Notes: generated from the letters alone by a model not told the origin. 64,000 nucleotides of DNA from Thiotrichaceae bacterium (GCA_002401765.2 NVTY02000009.1:6240-70239), one strand, 5' to 3'; numbered from the stretch's first letter, positions 1 to 8,187 are shown. Numbers and translations are program-made.

Positions 1-801
1 CATTTTGCCACCGGGTAAAACGATGGTGTTTGGACGAGACATCCATGAATCCTTCAGCATAGAAAGGTAGTATGGCAGGTCATGCTTTTCTGGGTGTCTG
101 AAACGAATCACAATCAGGCTTTCGTCTGGTGTTGGAATATCACGTGAGATAAAAGGGTTTGATGTGTCGACCACCGGTACGCGCTGGAAGTTGATGTCCG
201 TGCGAGAGAACTGAGGGGTAATGGTGTTAACGTAATCAGGCATGCGACGCAGGATGGTGTCGGTGACCGCTTCTGCAGAGTAGCCACGCTGTGCGGTGTC
301 GCGGTGAATCTTCTGAATCCACTCCAGGTTGACGATTGGTACCACGCCTACTAGTAGATCAACGTATTTGGCCAGATCAATCTCTTCGGTGACAACGCCG
401 CCATGTAGACCTTCGTAGAACAGAATATCACTACCTCCTGGTACCGCTTCCCACGGGGTGAAGGTGCCTGGGTCTTGCTTGTAAGGGACTGCCTCGATTT
501 CGTCGTGCAGGTATTTACGCATTTGACCGGTACCGGTCTCGCCGTAGGTTTTGAACAGTAGCTCAAGTTTGTCGAGAATATTGGCTTCTGGGCCAAAATG
601 GCTTAGATCGTTACCTTCTTTTGCCGCTTCAGCAACCTTTACTTTCATTTCCATACGATCATAGCGATGGAATGCATCCCCTTCGATCACGGCGGCGTTA
701 ATGCCTTCACGGTGGAACATATGTTGGAATGCATTTTTAACGGTGGTGGTTCCCGCGCCTGATGAGCCGGTCACAACGACGACTGGATGTTTAGCAGACA
801 T
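1..801 (-). CDS. prk: Phosphoribulokinase (3' end outside window)
   Basis: It converts ribulose 5-phosphate and ATP to ribulose 1,5-bisphosphate, the CO2 acceptor of the Calvin cycle, in the cytoplasm. The 267 codons in view start at ATG 799-801 and remain open to the window edge. Residues 12-20 form the ATP-binding loop GSSGAGTTT, and the sequence beyond it (FHRYDRMEM, HFGPEANILDKL, LFYEGLHGG) matches the prokaryotic octameric class. A GGGAGA ribosome site precedes the start. Its presence suggests autotrophy; no RuBisCO gene or cbbR is in view. The identification is secure. Confidence 0.95.
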   Translation of the reverse strand, partial: MSAKHPVVVVTGSSGAGTTTVKNAFQHMFHREGINAAVIEGDAFHRYDRMEMKVKVAEAAKEGNDLSHFGPEANILDKLELLFKTYGETGTGQMRKYLHDEIEAVPYKQDPGTFTPWEAVPGGSDILFYEGLHGGVVTEEIDLAKYVDLLVGVVPIVNLEWIQKIHRDTAQRGYSAEAVTDTILRRMPDYVNTITPQFSRTDINFQRVPVVDTSNPFISRDIPTPDESLIVIRFRHPEKHDLPYYLSMLKDSWMSRPNTIVLPGGKM

Positions 802-1160
802 GTTAATTCTCCCTTTAAAGGTTATAAAGTCTTTATAAATCTAAGGTTTAAAGCTGCGGGTGCATGTTGGGTTCTATTTTTTGCAGGGCACCGCGCAATC
901 GAAATCTCATATTGTTGTACCCGCTTTTTGACTCGATTTGAGTCACGCTGGAGGCAATATTGCCGTCACAGAACGCGGGTAAGCCGTGTATTGAAGCAAA
1001 CGTGAGTGGATGTGGCAAGTGTTGGTGCCTATTTTATGCTGTGGTGGGGGTCGCTGAGTTACCCATAATGCTGACTCAAGCGCTTGTTTTGGTACAGAAT
1101 GAATGAGATGATCGAACCTTAAATATCACTTGGTTAATGCTGTTGGGAGTCTCTCCAGAA
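802..1160. promoter_or_regulatory. Intergenic region upstream of prk, with 17-bp palindrome at 822-838
   Basis: There is no credible gene here. A near-perfect palindrome, TTATAAAG-T-CTTTATAA (822-838), lies about 20 bases upstream of the prk start, so it falls in the promoter or 5' leader. It could be an operator or an RNA hairpin; no regulator is identified. Confidence 0.35.
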
Positions 1161-1742
1161 ATGAAAGCAGGAAAGGGAGTTGCGGGTTTATTGCTTGTTG
1201 GCACATGGGTTCTGACGGGATGTGCGGGTTCACTGATTCAACTGCCATTCGGCAATTCAACCATGGGGACCTATGTTGAATTGGATCACCCCCTGGTTCA
1301 GAAAGGGTCGGGTAATTATGCGGCGGTCTATTTCTTGCGGCCTCAAACTGAGCGCTACATGGGGGCGACTGACAATCGCCTGACCATCGATATGGACAAA
1401 GAGCAGTTGTTAAAGTTGGTTAAATCTGAATATACGTTGGTGCACCTTAAGGCGGGTGAAATGAATGTGACGATTAAATCACTGACGATTGCAGGGCCAT
1501 TTCGTGAGTTTAAAAAAATGAAGCGCACCAAACGCTTTGAATTTGAAGCAGGTGAAACCTACTATATTTCTGTTGAACCAGTGGATGGTGAATTCCGCGG
1601 CACCTATTTCTTGCCGCATCTAGTTGATTTGGCGGCCGCAAAAGAGAAAAGCCGTTATATGCGTGCTAGAGGGCTGGCGAAGAAGGCCCCTCTTCATGGT
1701 TCAAGTGAGAATCCTCTATTCCCTTTTTGGCCCTTTATATAG
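1161..1742 (+). CDS. DUF2846-like lipoprotein
   Basis: A predicted exported lipoprotein of about 193 residues. The signal peptide ends in a lipobox LTGC, so the Cys should be lipidated. The body (NYAAVYFLRPQ, then LVHLKAGEMNVTI and FEAGETYYISVE) resembles DUF2846-type proteins, whose function is unknown. An ATG also exists at 1137, but ATG 1161 is preferred because it begins a normal Lys-containing signal peptide and has GGGAG 11 bases upstream. The following peptidase gene is on the same strand 41 bases downstream. Confidence 0.7.
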   Translation: MKAGKGVAGLLLVGTWVLTGCAGSLIQLPFGNSTMGTYVELDHPLVQKGSGNYAAVYFLRPQTERYMGATDNRLTIDMDKEQLLKLVKSEYTLVHLKAGEMNVTIKSLTIAGPFREFKKMKRTKRFEFEAGETYYISVEPVDGEFRGTYFLPHLVDLAAAKEKSRYMRARGLAKKAPLHGSSENPLFPFWPFI

Positions 1743-1783
1743 TCTCCTGTGAAACGGTTTATTCATTGTCTGGGTGTTGTTAG

Positions 1784-2473
1784 ATGCATCTAGTCATCCT
1801 GCTTTTATTGGTTCTTGCGCTGGTATTTGGCCCGCAACTATGGGCTAAATCGGTGCTTAAGCGCTATAGTCAACAGCAGGAGCATTTCCCTGGAACGGGT
1901 GCCGAGTTTGCGCGGCATTTGCTGAACAAATCGGGCCTGACGACCGTTAAGGTTGAAAAGACAACCTTGGGTGACCATTACGATCTCGCGGATCGCTGTG
2001 TGCGGCTGGGTGAGGCGAATTTTGATGGCAAGTCGCTCACTGCCGTGACTGTCGCGGCGCATGAGGTAGGTCATGCGATTCAGCATGGTAACAATGACCC
2101 CAAGTTGATGATGCGCGCCAGGCTGGTGAAGGTCGCACAGGTCACGGAGAAAATGGGCTCACTGGCGATGTTTGCGGTGCCCGTTTTGATGGGGATTACA
2201 CGCGCGCCATCAGTCGGCGCGCTGATGTTTTTTATCGGGCTATTGAGCCTTGGGGTGTCCGCGCTGGTGCATCTGGTGACATTGCCAGTCGAGTGGGATG
2301 CCAGTTTTGGTAAAGGTAAGGCGATGCCGTTGATTCATGCGGGTGAATACCTCTCTGGTGAAGAAACGCGTGGCGCGAAAATGATTTTGCGTGCCTGTGC
2401 GCTGACCTATTTTGCTGCCTCACTGTCGAGCTTATTGAATATCTGGCGCTGGGTGCGCTTTTTACGACGCTAA
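1784..2473 (+). CDS. Membrane zinc metallopeptidase (YugP / Zn_peptidase_2 family)
   Basis: 229 residues with an N-terminal membrane anchor (residues 1-20), the zinc-binding motif HEVGH at 93-97 followed by AIQH, and two further hydrophobic segments at about 125-165 plus one near the C-terminus. This is the usual architecture and length of the YugP-like neutral zinc metallopeptidases of the inner membrane. The substrate is unknown. It may be cotranscribed with the lipoprotein upstream. Confidence 0.85.
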   Translation: MHLVILLLLVLALVFGPQLWAKSVLKRYSQQQEHFPGTGAEFARHLLNKSGLTTVKVEKTTLGDHYDLADRCVRLGEANFDGKSLTAVTVAAHEVGHAIQHGNNDPKLMMRARLVKVAQVTEKMGSLAMFAVPVLMGITRAPSVGALMFFIGLLSLGVSALVHLVTLPVEWDASFGKGKAMPLIHAGEYLSGEETRGAKMILRACALTYFAASLSSLLNIWRWVRFLRR

Positions 2474-2528
2474 TTTATAAGCCATTAGGAGACAAGAAAG
2501 CTTTTCTGATTTATATTTCCATTAAATA

Positions 2529-2668
2529 CGAATAGAGGCCTTTGCACGGGCAGTGGTTTTGTTCTCTAGCACCAACAGTCGCTGCTTTAGGCGAGGCAAA
2601 AGTGCAGGGAATGAGCGCTTTTAACGCCGTCAGAAGACAACAGAGCAATCGTGCAAAGGTTTCGAATA
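2529..2668. mobile_element. MITE-like element, 10-bp terminal inverted repeats
   Basis: CCTTTGCACG at 2539-2548 is repeated as its exact reverse complement at 2650-2659. The pair is flanked by the direct repeat CGAATA (2529-2534 and 2663-2668), which would fit a 6-bp target duplication. The roughly 128-bp interior has no ORF. It looks like a miniature element or an insertion-sequence end remnant; the parent family is not recognised. Confidence 0.45.
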
Positions 2669-2704
2669 ATAATGTCGGTTTACGATAAGGTTTAGGGGGG
2701 GGAG

Positions 2705-2764
2705 ATGGGAAGCAATCCTGCTGGGAAGTGCTACGTGATCTTGTGCTGGACGGTGCCGATATGA
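2705..2764 (+). other. Possible 19-codon leader ORF coupled to the ExbB-like gene
   Basis: A run of eight G residues just upstream (2695-2702) is followed by GA and then an ATG at 2705. The frame ends with TGA 2762-2764, overlapping ATG 2761 of the ExbB-like frame as ATGA. This would allow translational coupling to residue 12 of the longer ExbB-like reading. It may be coincidental. Confidence 0.25.
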
Positions 2765-3774
2765 GGCATCGCCCTTATCGTACGTTATGGTTATGGATCA
2801 TCTGGGTGCTGGCGGCCACCGGGGCCTACTTTGGTTTTTATCAGGATGCCGGTCTGTGGGATTTCCTCGCGCACGATAAAACGCGTATCACCTGGATCAT
2901 CCTCGCCTTTTTTGTCTTTGGGCTCGCCTCTAGTCTGGCGCTGAGTATTGCGCTGACTAAAGAGTCGTTAGCCGCACGACAAATAGAAGAGGACGTTAGA
3001 GATAAAGGGCTAATCGGCTTTGAAACGACTTCCGAAAGCCGTGCGGTGGCACGTTATTTTCAATCGCTGAAACTGGCGATGGACAGTAATAGCAAACCTG
3101 ATGCTGAGGCGCTACTCAATGTTGAGCTGGCCGCATTTCAGCGCATGAGCCGTTCGATAGAAGTCGCGGGTAATCTACTGATCACGCTAGGTTTGATTGG
3201 TACCGTAATGGGATTAACGCTCACCTTGACGGGTCTAACGTCGTCGCTTGAAGCCCTCGGGCATGATCAGGAGCTGCTGCTAGAAGGGTTACGCAAGGCG
3301 ATGGCCGGCATGGGCACTGCATTTTATACCACGTTGCTGGGGGCGATTCTCGGCGGCGTACTGCTGCGCGTCTTTGCCCAAATTACTGAGCAGGGCGTGG
3401 AGGGGCTGTATGATCGCACCATGCGCATCTGCCTTGTTTACTGTTCAGCTGACTTCAAACCGTCGTTGGAGCGTGATATCCGCTTTCTGGATGCAGAGAT
3501 GGCATCGCTGGGTGAGCGCGTTAAATTTCTACAATCGGCATTTAGTGCCTCACGTCGATCGATGGAAGAGTTTCGCGAAGAGGTGGTTAATCTACGCGGT
3601 CTTTCTCAGGAAGAGCGAACTTCTCTGCTTGAGACGATTGAGATGAATCGACAGGCCTATATGTTGATGCGCGAGGAGACGCGCTTGATGAAAAATCTCA
3701 ATCGCACCTTCTGGCAGCGCTGTAAAGATGTGCTGCGCTTTAAGCCGCGCCGCACGCGTCCTCCTGAAGAATAA
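2728..3774 (+). CDS. MotA/TolQ/ExbB-like proton-channel protein
   Basis: 348 residues with four predicted membrane helices (about 20-38, 54-76, 148-170 and 193-216). The third and fourth carry the family pattern (GLIGTVMGLT and GMGTAFYTTLLGAILGG). A cytoplasmic charged, probably coiled-coil tail follows. In known systems five such subunits surround two ExbD/MotB-type subunits and convert ion flow to force. The gene immediately downstream supplies an ExbD-like helix, so a two-gene motor is likely. The start is uncertain: GTG 2728 gives the length quoted, while ATG 2761 overlaps the stop of a short upstream ORF. Confidence 0.85.
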   Translation: MLRDLVLDGADMRHRPYRTLWLWIIWVLAATGAYFGFYQDAGLWDFLAHDKTRITWIILAFFVFGLASSLALSIALTKESLAARQIEEDVRDKGLIGFETTSESRAVARYFQSLKLAMDSNSKPDAEALLNVELAAFQRMSRSIEVAGNLLITLGLIGTVMGLTLTLTGLTSSLEALGHDQELLLEGLRKAMAGMGTAFYTTLLGAILGGVLLRVFAQITEQGVEGLYDRTMRICLVYCSADFKPSLERDIRFLDAEMASLGERVKFLQSAFSASRRSMEEFREEVVNLRGLSQEERTSLLETIEMNRQAYMLMREETRLMKNLNRTFWQRCKDVLRFKPRRTRPPEE

Positions 3775-3792
3775 TCATCAGCGACCCCAGCC

Positions 3793-4575
3793 GTGAAAGA
3801 TAGACGTAAGTTTACCCATAGCAATGTCCATGAAAGTTTTTCGGATGTTGCGTTGTTAATGCTTGCCACCTTTATTTTTCTACTGGTGACGATTTTGATC
3901 ACCTCAAAGGTGGCCGAAGAAGATCAGCTACCCAGGTTAAAAGAGCAGGTCGCCAAGCTGGAGCAGCAACTCGAACTCTCGGGTGCCGACAAAGAGCGAC
4001 TCATCGGTGAGCTGGATGAGATGGCGATCATGGATTCCGAAAGCCAGATGGACAAAGTTCTAGAACCCGCCGGACTGGCTGAAGGAGAGGGGCGTAAAGA
4101 TTTTGAGATCTTTATCGAAGGATTGAAAAAGATCCCCGGGAAAGAGATTCACCTCGTGATTGATGCCACGGGTTCGATGCACGGTGCGTCGCATTTTTTG
4201 ATACCGGTGTTGCGTGTGATCGTGACACGCTCTGGCAAAAATCTCGACGCAGTCACCTGGTTTTCAGATGGTATCGCTAAAACCTATACCGGCTCAATGG
4301 GGGAGATGTTCGACCTGCTGATGCAGGGTGCTCCTTTTATTGGTAATAACGAAACCATCGGTGATGCCTTTCGTCGCGCCGGTAGAAATGCCCGCGCACC
4401 GGGCGCCTATCTATTGATTGGGGATGAACCGTCGGATGACCGGATACTCTATTCCAGAATCAAAAGCCCCGTGTTTACCCTGCCACTGGGGCGTGAAAAC
4501 CCGCCGACATTGGCGGAATATAAAACCCTCGCTGAAAAGACGGGTGGGTTGATGTTGCAGATGAGGTTTGAGTGA
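3793..4575 (+). CDS. ExbD/MotB-like transmembrane helix fused to a VWA domain
   Basis: 260 residues from GTG 3793, 18 bases after the ExbB-like gene. A single N-terminal helix (about 19-37) starts with FSDVALLML. Asp18 sits where ExbD, TolR and MotB carry the ion-translocating Asp. A coiled-coil stretch (about 44-75) leads to a von Willebrand A-like domain with MIDAS motif DATGSM at 124-129, a candidate Thr near 188 (NNETIGD) and Asp211 (IGDEPSDD). By topology the VWA domain should be periplasmic. The normal ExbD or OmpA-like domain is absent. The last codons are part of a repeat also found at 8108-8163. Confidence 0.8.
   Translation: MKDRRKFTHSNVHESFSDVALLMLATFIFLLVTILITSKVAEEDQLPRLKEQVAKLEQQLELSGADKERLIGELDEMAIMDSESQMDKVLEPAGLAEGEGRKDFEIFIEGLKKIPGKEIHLVIDATGSMHGASHFLIPVLRVIVTRSGKNLDAVTWFSDGIAKTYTGSMGEMFDLLMQGAPFIGNNETIGDAFRRAGRNARAPGAYLLIGDEPSDDRILYSRIKSPVFTLPLGRENPPTLAEYKTLAEKTGGLMLQMRFE
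4515..4572 (+). repeat. Left copy of a direct repeat: 3' end of the VWA gene
   Basis: The last 58 bases before the VWA stop recur at 8108-8163. By hand alignment about 43 of 56 aligned bases agree, and the final 23 bases (4550-4572 against 8141-8163) differ only at 4555. The repeat brackets the restriction-modification cassette. Confidence 0.8.
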
Positions 4576-4678
4576 GTTTCTTTTGGATTCACCTTAAAGC
4601 AGTATTTAATATCGCTAGATATGTAATATATGGCAACTTTATGATCCACTGTTAAACCATAAAGGATAGTCTCTAAAA

Positions 4679-5695
4679 ATGGCAGAAATAAAAATATTAC
4701 TTCAAGGTTTGAGTGAAGATGATGATCACGATACCGCAGTAAATGAACTGCTTCAGCTTCCTAATATTGATAATTATTTGCTAAGCTTGGCCTTTGCTCG
4801 AAGTGGTGGTGTTGAAAGAATAAGCGGCAGCTTACTTGGGGTTGCAGGTAGAATCCAAATATTTGTCGGAATAAGAAATGGCATTACCTCCATCCAAAGT
4901 CTCTTCTCGCTATTTAAATTGGGAATAAAAGCATTTGTGGTAGATACGGCAGCAAATAATAAAATATTTCACCCCAAGATTTATGCCGCTTATAATAATG
5001 AACTCGCACATATCATTTTAGGTAGTGCGAATCTGACGTTTGGTGGGCTTAACAGAAACATAGAGGCAAGCTCTTATATTAAACTAAATCGACAATCACT
5101 AACTGATGAAGCTTATTTAATTAAGCTTGTGAATGTAATTACAGATATGCCAGCAGCATATCCAGAACACGTCTTTCAAATAACAACACTAAGACAAGCG
5201 GTTGTTTTGTTAAAAGAGGGTCGTTTAGAAGATGAGCGAGTAACTCGGCTTCCATCAGCTAGCAAAGGAGAACCCGAGAAAGAAAGAGATAAACTCCCCC
5301 CAATTCCAACGTATATAAAAACGACACCAAAACCGCATAAGGGGGTTAAAAAAAGAACAACAAGAAAAGCCAAAAACACAGCTGTTTTAATATGGGAAAG
5401 TAAAGCATTAACAGAAAGAAGCTTAAATATCCCAAGGGGTGCTAATACAAATATAACTGGCGATGCCAATTTAGGGTTAGGTGCTATGGCAGATATAGAC
5501 TTTCAGCACTATTTCCGAGATGTTGTGTTTTCTTCTTTGCGCTGGGGCATTGACCCAACATCCAGAAGCCCACACCTTGAACGAGCAGAGATGGATGTTG
5601 AATTAATAATAAAAAACATTTCTTATGGCACATTTAACTTGGAAGTAACACATGACCCCGAACAAGCACACCAAGCTATGCACAGCACAATGTAA
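4679..5695 (+). CDS. PLD-family restriction endonuclease (NgoFVII/BfiI-like), frameshifted C-terminus
   Basis: A DNA endonuclease of the phospholipase-D fold. His98 and Lys100 (HPKIY) are followed by GSANLT at 115-120 and GGLNRNIEAS at 122-131, the signature of these metal-independent nucleases. The C-terminal third (ESKALTERSLNIPRG, HYFRDVVFSSLRWG) resembles the DNA-recognition part of NgoFVII-type enzymes. The frame stops at TAA 5693-5695. A family-like tail (TKIKWGDARSL, then DLLDRTLK) continues in another frame from ATG 5695 to TGA 5767-5769, so a small indel near 5690 probably truncated the protein. The gene is AT-rich relative to its neighbours and convergent with its methyltransferase. 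Confidence 0.8.
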   Translation: MAEIKILLQGLSEDDDHDTAVNELLQLPNIDNYLLSLAFARSGGVERISGSLLGVAGRIQIFVGIRNGITSIQSLFSLFKLGIKAFVVDTAANNKIFHPKIYAAYNNELAHIILGSANLTFGGLNRNIEASSYIKLNRQSLTDEAYLIKLVNVITDMPAAYPEHVFQITTLRQAVVLLKEGRLEDERVTRLPSASKGEPEKERDKLPPIPTYIKTTPKPHKGVKKRTTRKAKNTAVLIWESKALTERSLNIPRGANTNITGDANLGLGAMADIDFQHYFRDVVFSSLRWGIDPTSRSPHLERAEMDVELIIKNISYGTFNLEVTHDPEQAHQAMHSTM

Positions 5696-5773
5696 TGACA
5701 AAAATAAAATGGGGTGATGCAAGGTCCCTCATTGCGAAGAGAGACCTCTTAGATAGAACATTAAAATGATATA

Positions 5774-5793
5774 AAAAATATGGGGTTAATTTT
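5774..5793. repeat. 20-bp dispersed repeat, copy 1
   Basis: AAAAATATGGGGTTAATTTT lies between the convergent nuclease and methyltransferase genes. The identical 20-mer is at 17936-17955, and its 13-base core is at 17995-18007. It may be a recombination or insertion scar. Confidence 0.5.
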
Positions 5794-7442
5794 GTGATCG
5801 TGATTGATTAGTTTTACTGCTTATCCGCTGTCGCCTATTTCGCAATCTGCTCCATGAATTTTGCATGCATGTTATTTCATTGTTAGATAAACCTAAATCA
5901 GCTAATATCTTGCTATCTTGATGAGCAAGTACATCATTGGCTGATTGCGTTCGTATCATTTTATCAAGACTTTTCATTGCCACTCTTGTTTTTCTTGGAA
6001 CAGGTATGTAAAGGCGTTCAATTTCAGAGGGCACAAGCTCAAGTACACCGCCACCGTAATGCCTCCCCTCCAATTCTGAACTTAATGCTGTAAACGAATT
6101 TATGAAGCAATATACGAGTTTTTTTGCATTAACATTACGGGTGGTTATTCGATAAGCCGTATCTGTTGTGTATGCTTCAATCTCATTATAAATTAATCGC
6201 GGCATATTATGCGCGCGTTTTAACAGCCCTATTGACGTTGAGTATACCGATGGTACTTTAAACCAAGGTTTTCTTATTCGGCATTTGTATCGTGTATGCA
6301 GATTGTCTTCTTCTCCCATGTGTATATATTCGAGAACATGCTGAGGAAGTTCAGAAATATCACTTACATCAAACCAAAGAAAATTAGAGGGCAGTCCCTG
6401 TTCTGAGTTTTCCTGATGCTGCCTTGCATCATACAATATACCGGGACAGTGCTGACTTCTACCAAACATAGGGTGCGACCATTTTTCTAAGTTATACTTT
6501 TGAATGGTATCATCATCTACCAGAAAAAATTTGTTTGCTCCTGTTACTAAACCAACATCAACTTTCGCAATATCTGTAAAACGGTGAACATCTACTTTAG
6601 ACGCAATACCGTCAAAAACATCAAGCTCTTTCTTTGTTAATAGTGCTCTCGTCCATTTTCCTTCTACAGTTTTTCCATTAATGAAATTTGTTTTATCAAA
6701 ATACACGCTTGGACTTTGTTCTAAAAATGATTTCCCTACCGTTTGTATTATCCCTAAACCAGTAGTGTGCTCATTTACATTCTGTTTTTTTTCTGCAAGA
6801 AATAAAACCGCACCTTGTAGCGTACCTTCAAACCATATTTCTTCCGGATCCACTATGATAATTCGTTTACATTGTTGTCCAACGAAATAACGCAGTGACT
6901 GCGCATGTAATACGTGCAAAATTTCGGAAGGAATAACCATTGCCAGCCGCCCACCTGGCTTTAGCATGGATAAAGATGCAATTATAAATGGCACCCATGC
7001 ATTAGTATGCTTTGTAAATGGTAGGTTATGTTTTTTAAAAATTTTTTCAGCAAAACTCTGATCTTCTTTTGATAGATATTGGTAACGAATAAATGGAGGG
7101 TTCCCGACTACAGCATACAAAATGTATATTTTCATTATTTAAGTACCACTCGAGAAAATTAGCACATGTAATATCTACTGTGTATTTTGAATGCGAACAT
7201 ACCCTTTCAGATGCCTTTTTAGCTTCTATCTGATCAAGCTCAATTGCTGTAATTTTTGCGTTACGTGGTATTAACGGGGTTAAGGCTTTAAGAAAAACGC
7301 CATCTCCACAACTGGGTTCAAGAATGCTTTTAGGGTTTGCTTCTGATACCCATTCTGAGAGATAGCGCGCCAGATCCATAGGTGTGTAATACCCTCCCCG
7401 CAATTTTTGCGCGGTTTCATTTTTTTGAAATTCATTTGCCAC
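5786..7442 (-). pseudogene. Eco57I-like N6-adenine DNA methyltransferase, frameshifted
   Basis: It would methylate adenine to protect the recognition site of the adjacent nuclease. The N-terminal piece (7442 down to about 7118) holds YYTPMDLARYL and the SAM motif ILEPSCGDGVFL. The second piece (to 5786) starts at the catalytic motif NPPF and includes MLKPGGRLAMVIPSEIL plus a target-recognition C-terminus. The pieces are in different frames. Dropping one base at 7117 restores HFDAVVGNPPF exactly, so a single-base insertion is the likely lesion. The start is GTG 7440-7442 after AAAGGTGG, overlapping the end of the small upstream gene. Sequencing error cannot be excluded. Confidence 0.8.
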
Positions 7443-7644
7443 CGCCACCTTTATTCGTTTTTCTAGACTGCTTATCGGAAGCGTCAGCAAGAGAAGGTTT
7501 TTTATCGCCATAGATAAGGCTTTCGGCCTCTTTGATAAACCATTCCTTCATTGTTTCTTGTCTATTTTCTAAAGAAGCATAGAGCTGTCGTTTTAGCTCA
7601 GGATCAATCTCAAGAACCACTCTACCTGATTTACCTCGCGCCAT
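7432..7644 (-). CDS. Small ribbon-helix-helix-like protein of the RM cassette
   Basis: 70 residues. The N-terminal half (GRVVLEIDPELKRQLYASL) has the beta-strand plus amphipathic-helix pattern of Arc/CopG-type proteins, and the tail is Lys/Gly rich. It overlaps the start of the methyltransferase, suggesting coupled translation and a regulatory role such as controlling methylase or nuclease expression. A palindrome 30 bases upstream (7674-7687) is a candidate operator. The assignment rests on pattern only. Confidence 0.6.
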   Translation of the reverse strand: MARGKSGRVVLEIDPELKRQLYASLENRQETMKEWFIKEAESLIYGDKKPSLADASDKQSRKTNKGGGGK

Positions 7645-7673
7645 TTATATGCCCGCCTGAATGTTAGCTGATT

Positions 7674-7687
7674 ATGTTATGTAACAT
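7674..7687. promoter_or_regulatory. Palindromic operator candidate
   Basis: ATGTTA-TG-TAACAT lies 30 bases upstream of the small RHH-like gene, a common position for autoregulation by such proteins. Confidence 0.4.
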
Positions 7688-8072
7688 CGCGAGAGATAGA
7701 GTCAAGCCATTACTGTGATTCAAGAAGTATGTAAGGGTCTGAGATGCTCGCTAGTAGAATGGAGGGGAGTAAACAATCAAGACATATGCACTACAGATTC
7801 AGAAAACCCAAGCAAGTAGTTCAAATGAAGCGAAACGTAACCCGGGAGTGTGACGAAAAGCCTTCCCGAGTTCTATTTCCCCACAACCTAAGATGGCCGT
7901 CGGACTTAAGTGATTGCAGCGAGGGAAGCCATTTTGAGTCATTTTTTGATCGTTTGAGACGAATATTGGACATATTCAAAAGAATAAGGATTGGAAAAAT
8001 GGTTTTCCGCCGCAGACTCTTCTCTAGACCCGGCAGACTCCTAAGTTCCCCAGTCAATATACCTCGTAGTTG
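7688..8072. other. No recognisable gene
   Basis: An Arg-rich 109-codon reading frame (7744-8073, +) covers most of this stretch but resembles no family. It runs into the remnant of the VWA gene at its 3' end. The stretch may be decayed sequence of a second VWA-gene copy, but similarity is convincing only from about 8073 on. Confidence 0.4.
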
Positions 8073-8187
8073 ATGCCGTTGAGGCGCTTAAGCCCACCGC
8101 CCAAAGTGGAGTATAAAATTTTTGCGGAGAACTGAAGGCATGATGCTGCAGATGAGGTTTGAGCAATTTAGGAGGGGCAACGCCTGA
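8073..8187 (+). pseudogene. Remnant of a second VWA-gene 3' end (right repeat copy)
   Basis: Translation gives MPLRRLSPPPKVEYKIFAEN. This aligns with LPLGRENPPTLAEYKTLAEK of the intact gene, and a two-base deletion then shifts to TEGMMLQMRFE. That frame continues through QFRRGNA to TGA 8185-8187, beyond where the intact copy stops. The closest match is 8141-8163 against 4550-4572 (22 of 23 bases). It marks the far boundary of the RM cassette and may preserve the ancestral C-terminus. Confidence 0.7.

Noticed and set aside
2728..7644. Zorya-like defence system (ExbB-like protein next to a nuclease and methylase)
   Set aside because: The ExbD-like partner carries a VWA domain, not the OmpA-like domain of ZorB, no ZorC/D/E-like gene is present, and the repeat at 4515/8108 shows the RM cassette was inserted separately.
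7744..8073. 109-codon plus-strand ORF as a gene
   Set aside because: Arg-rich, unlike any family, and it runs into a decayed copy of the VWA gene; more likely relic sequence.
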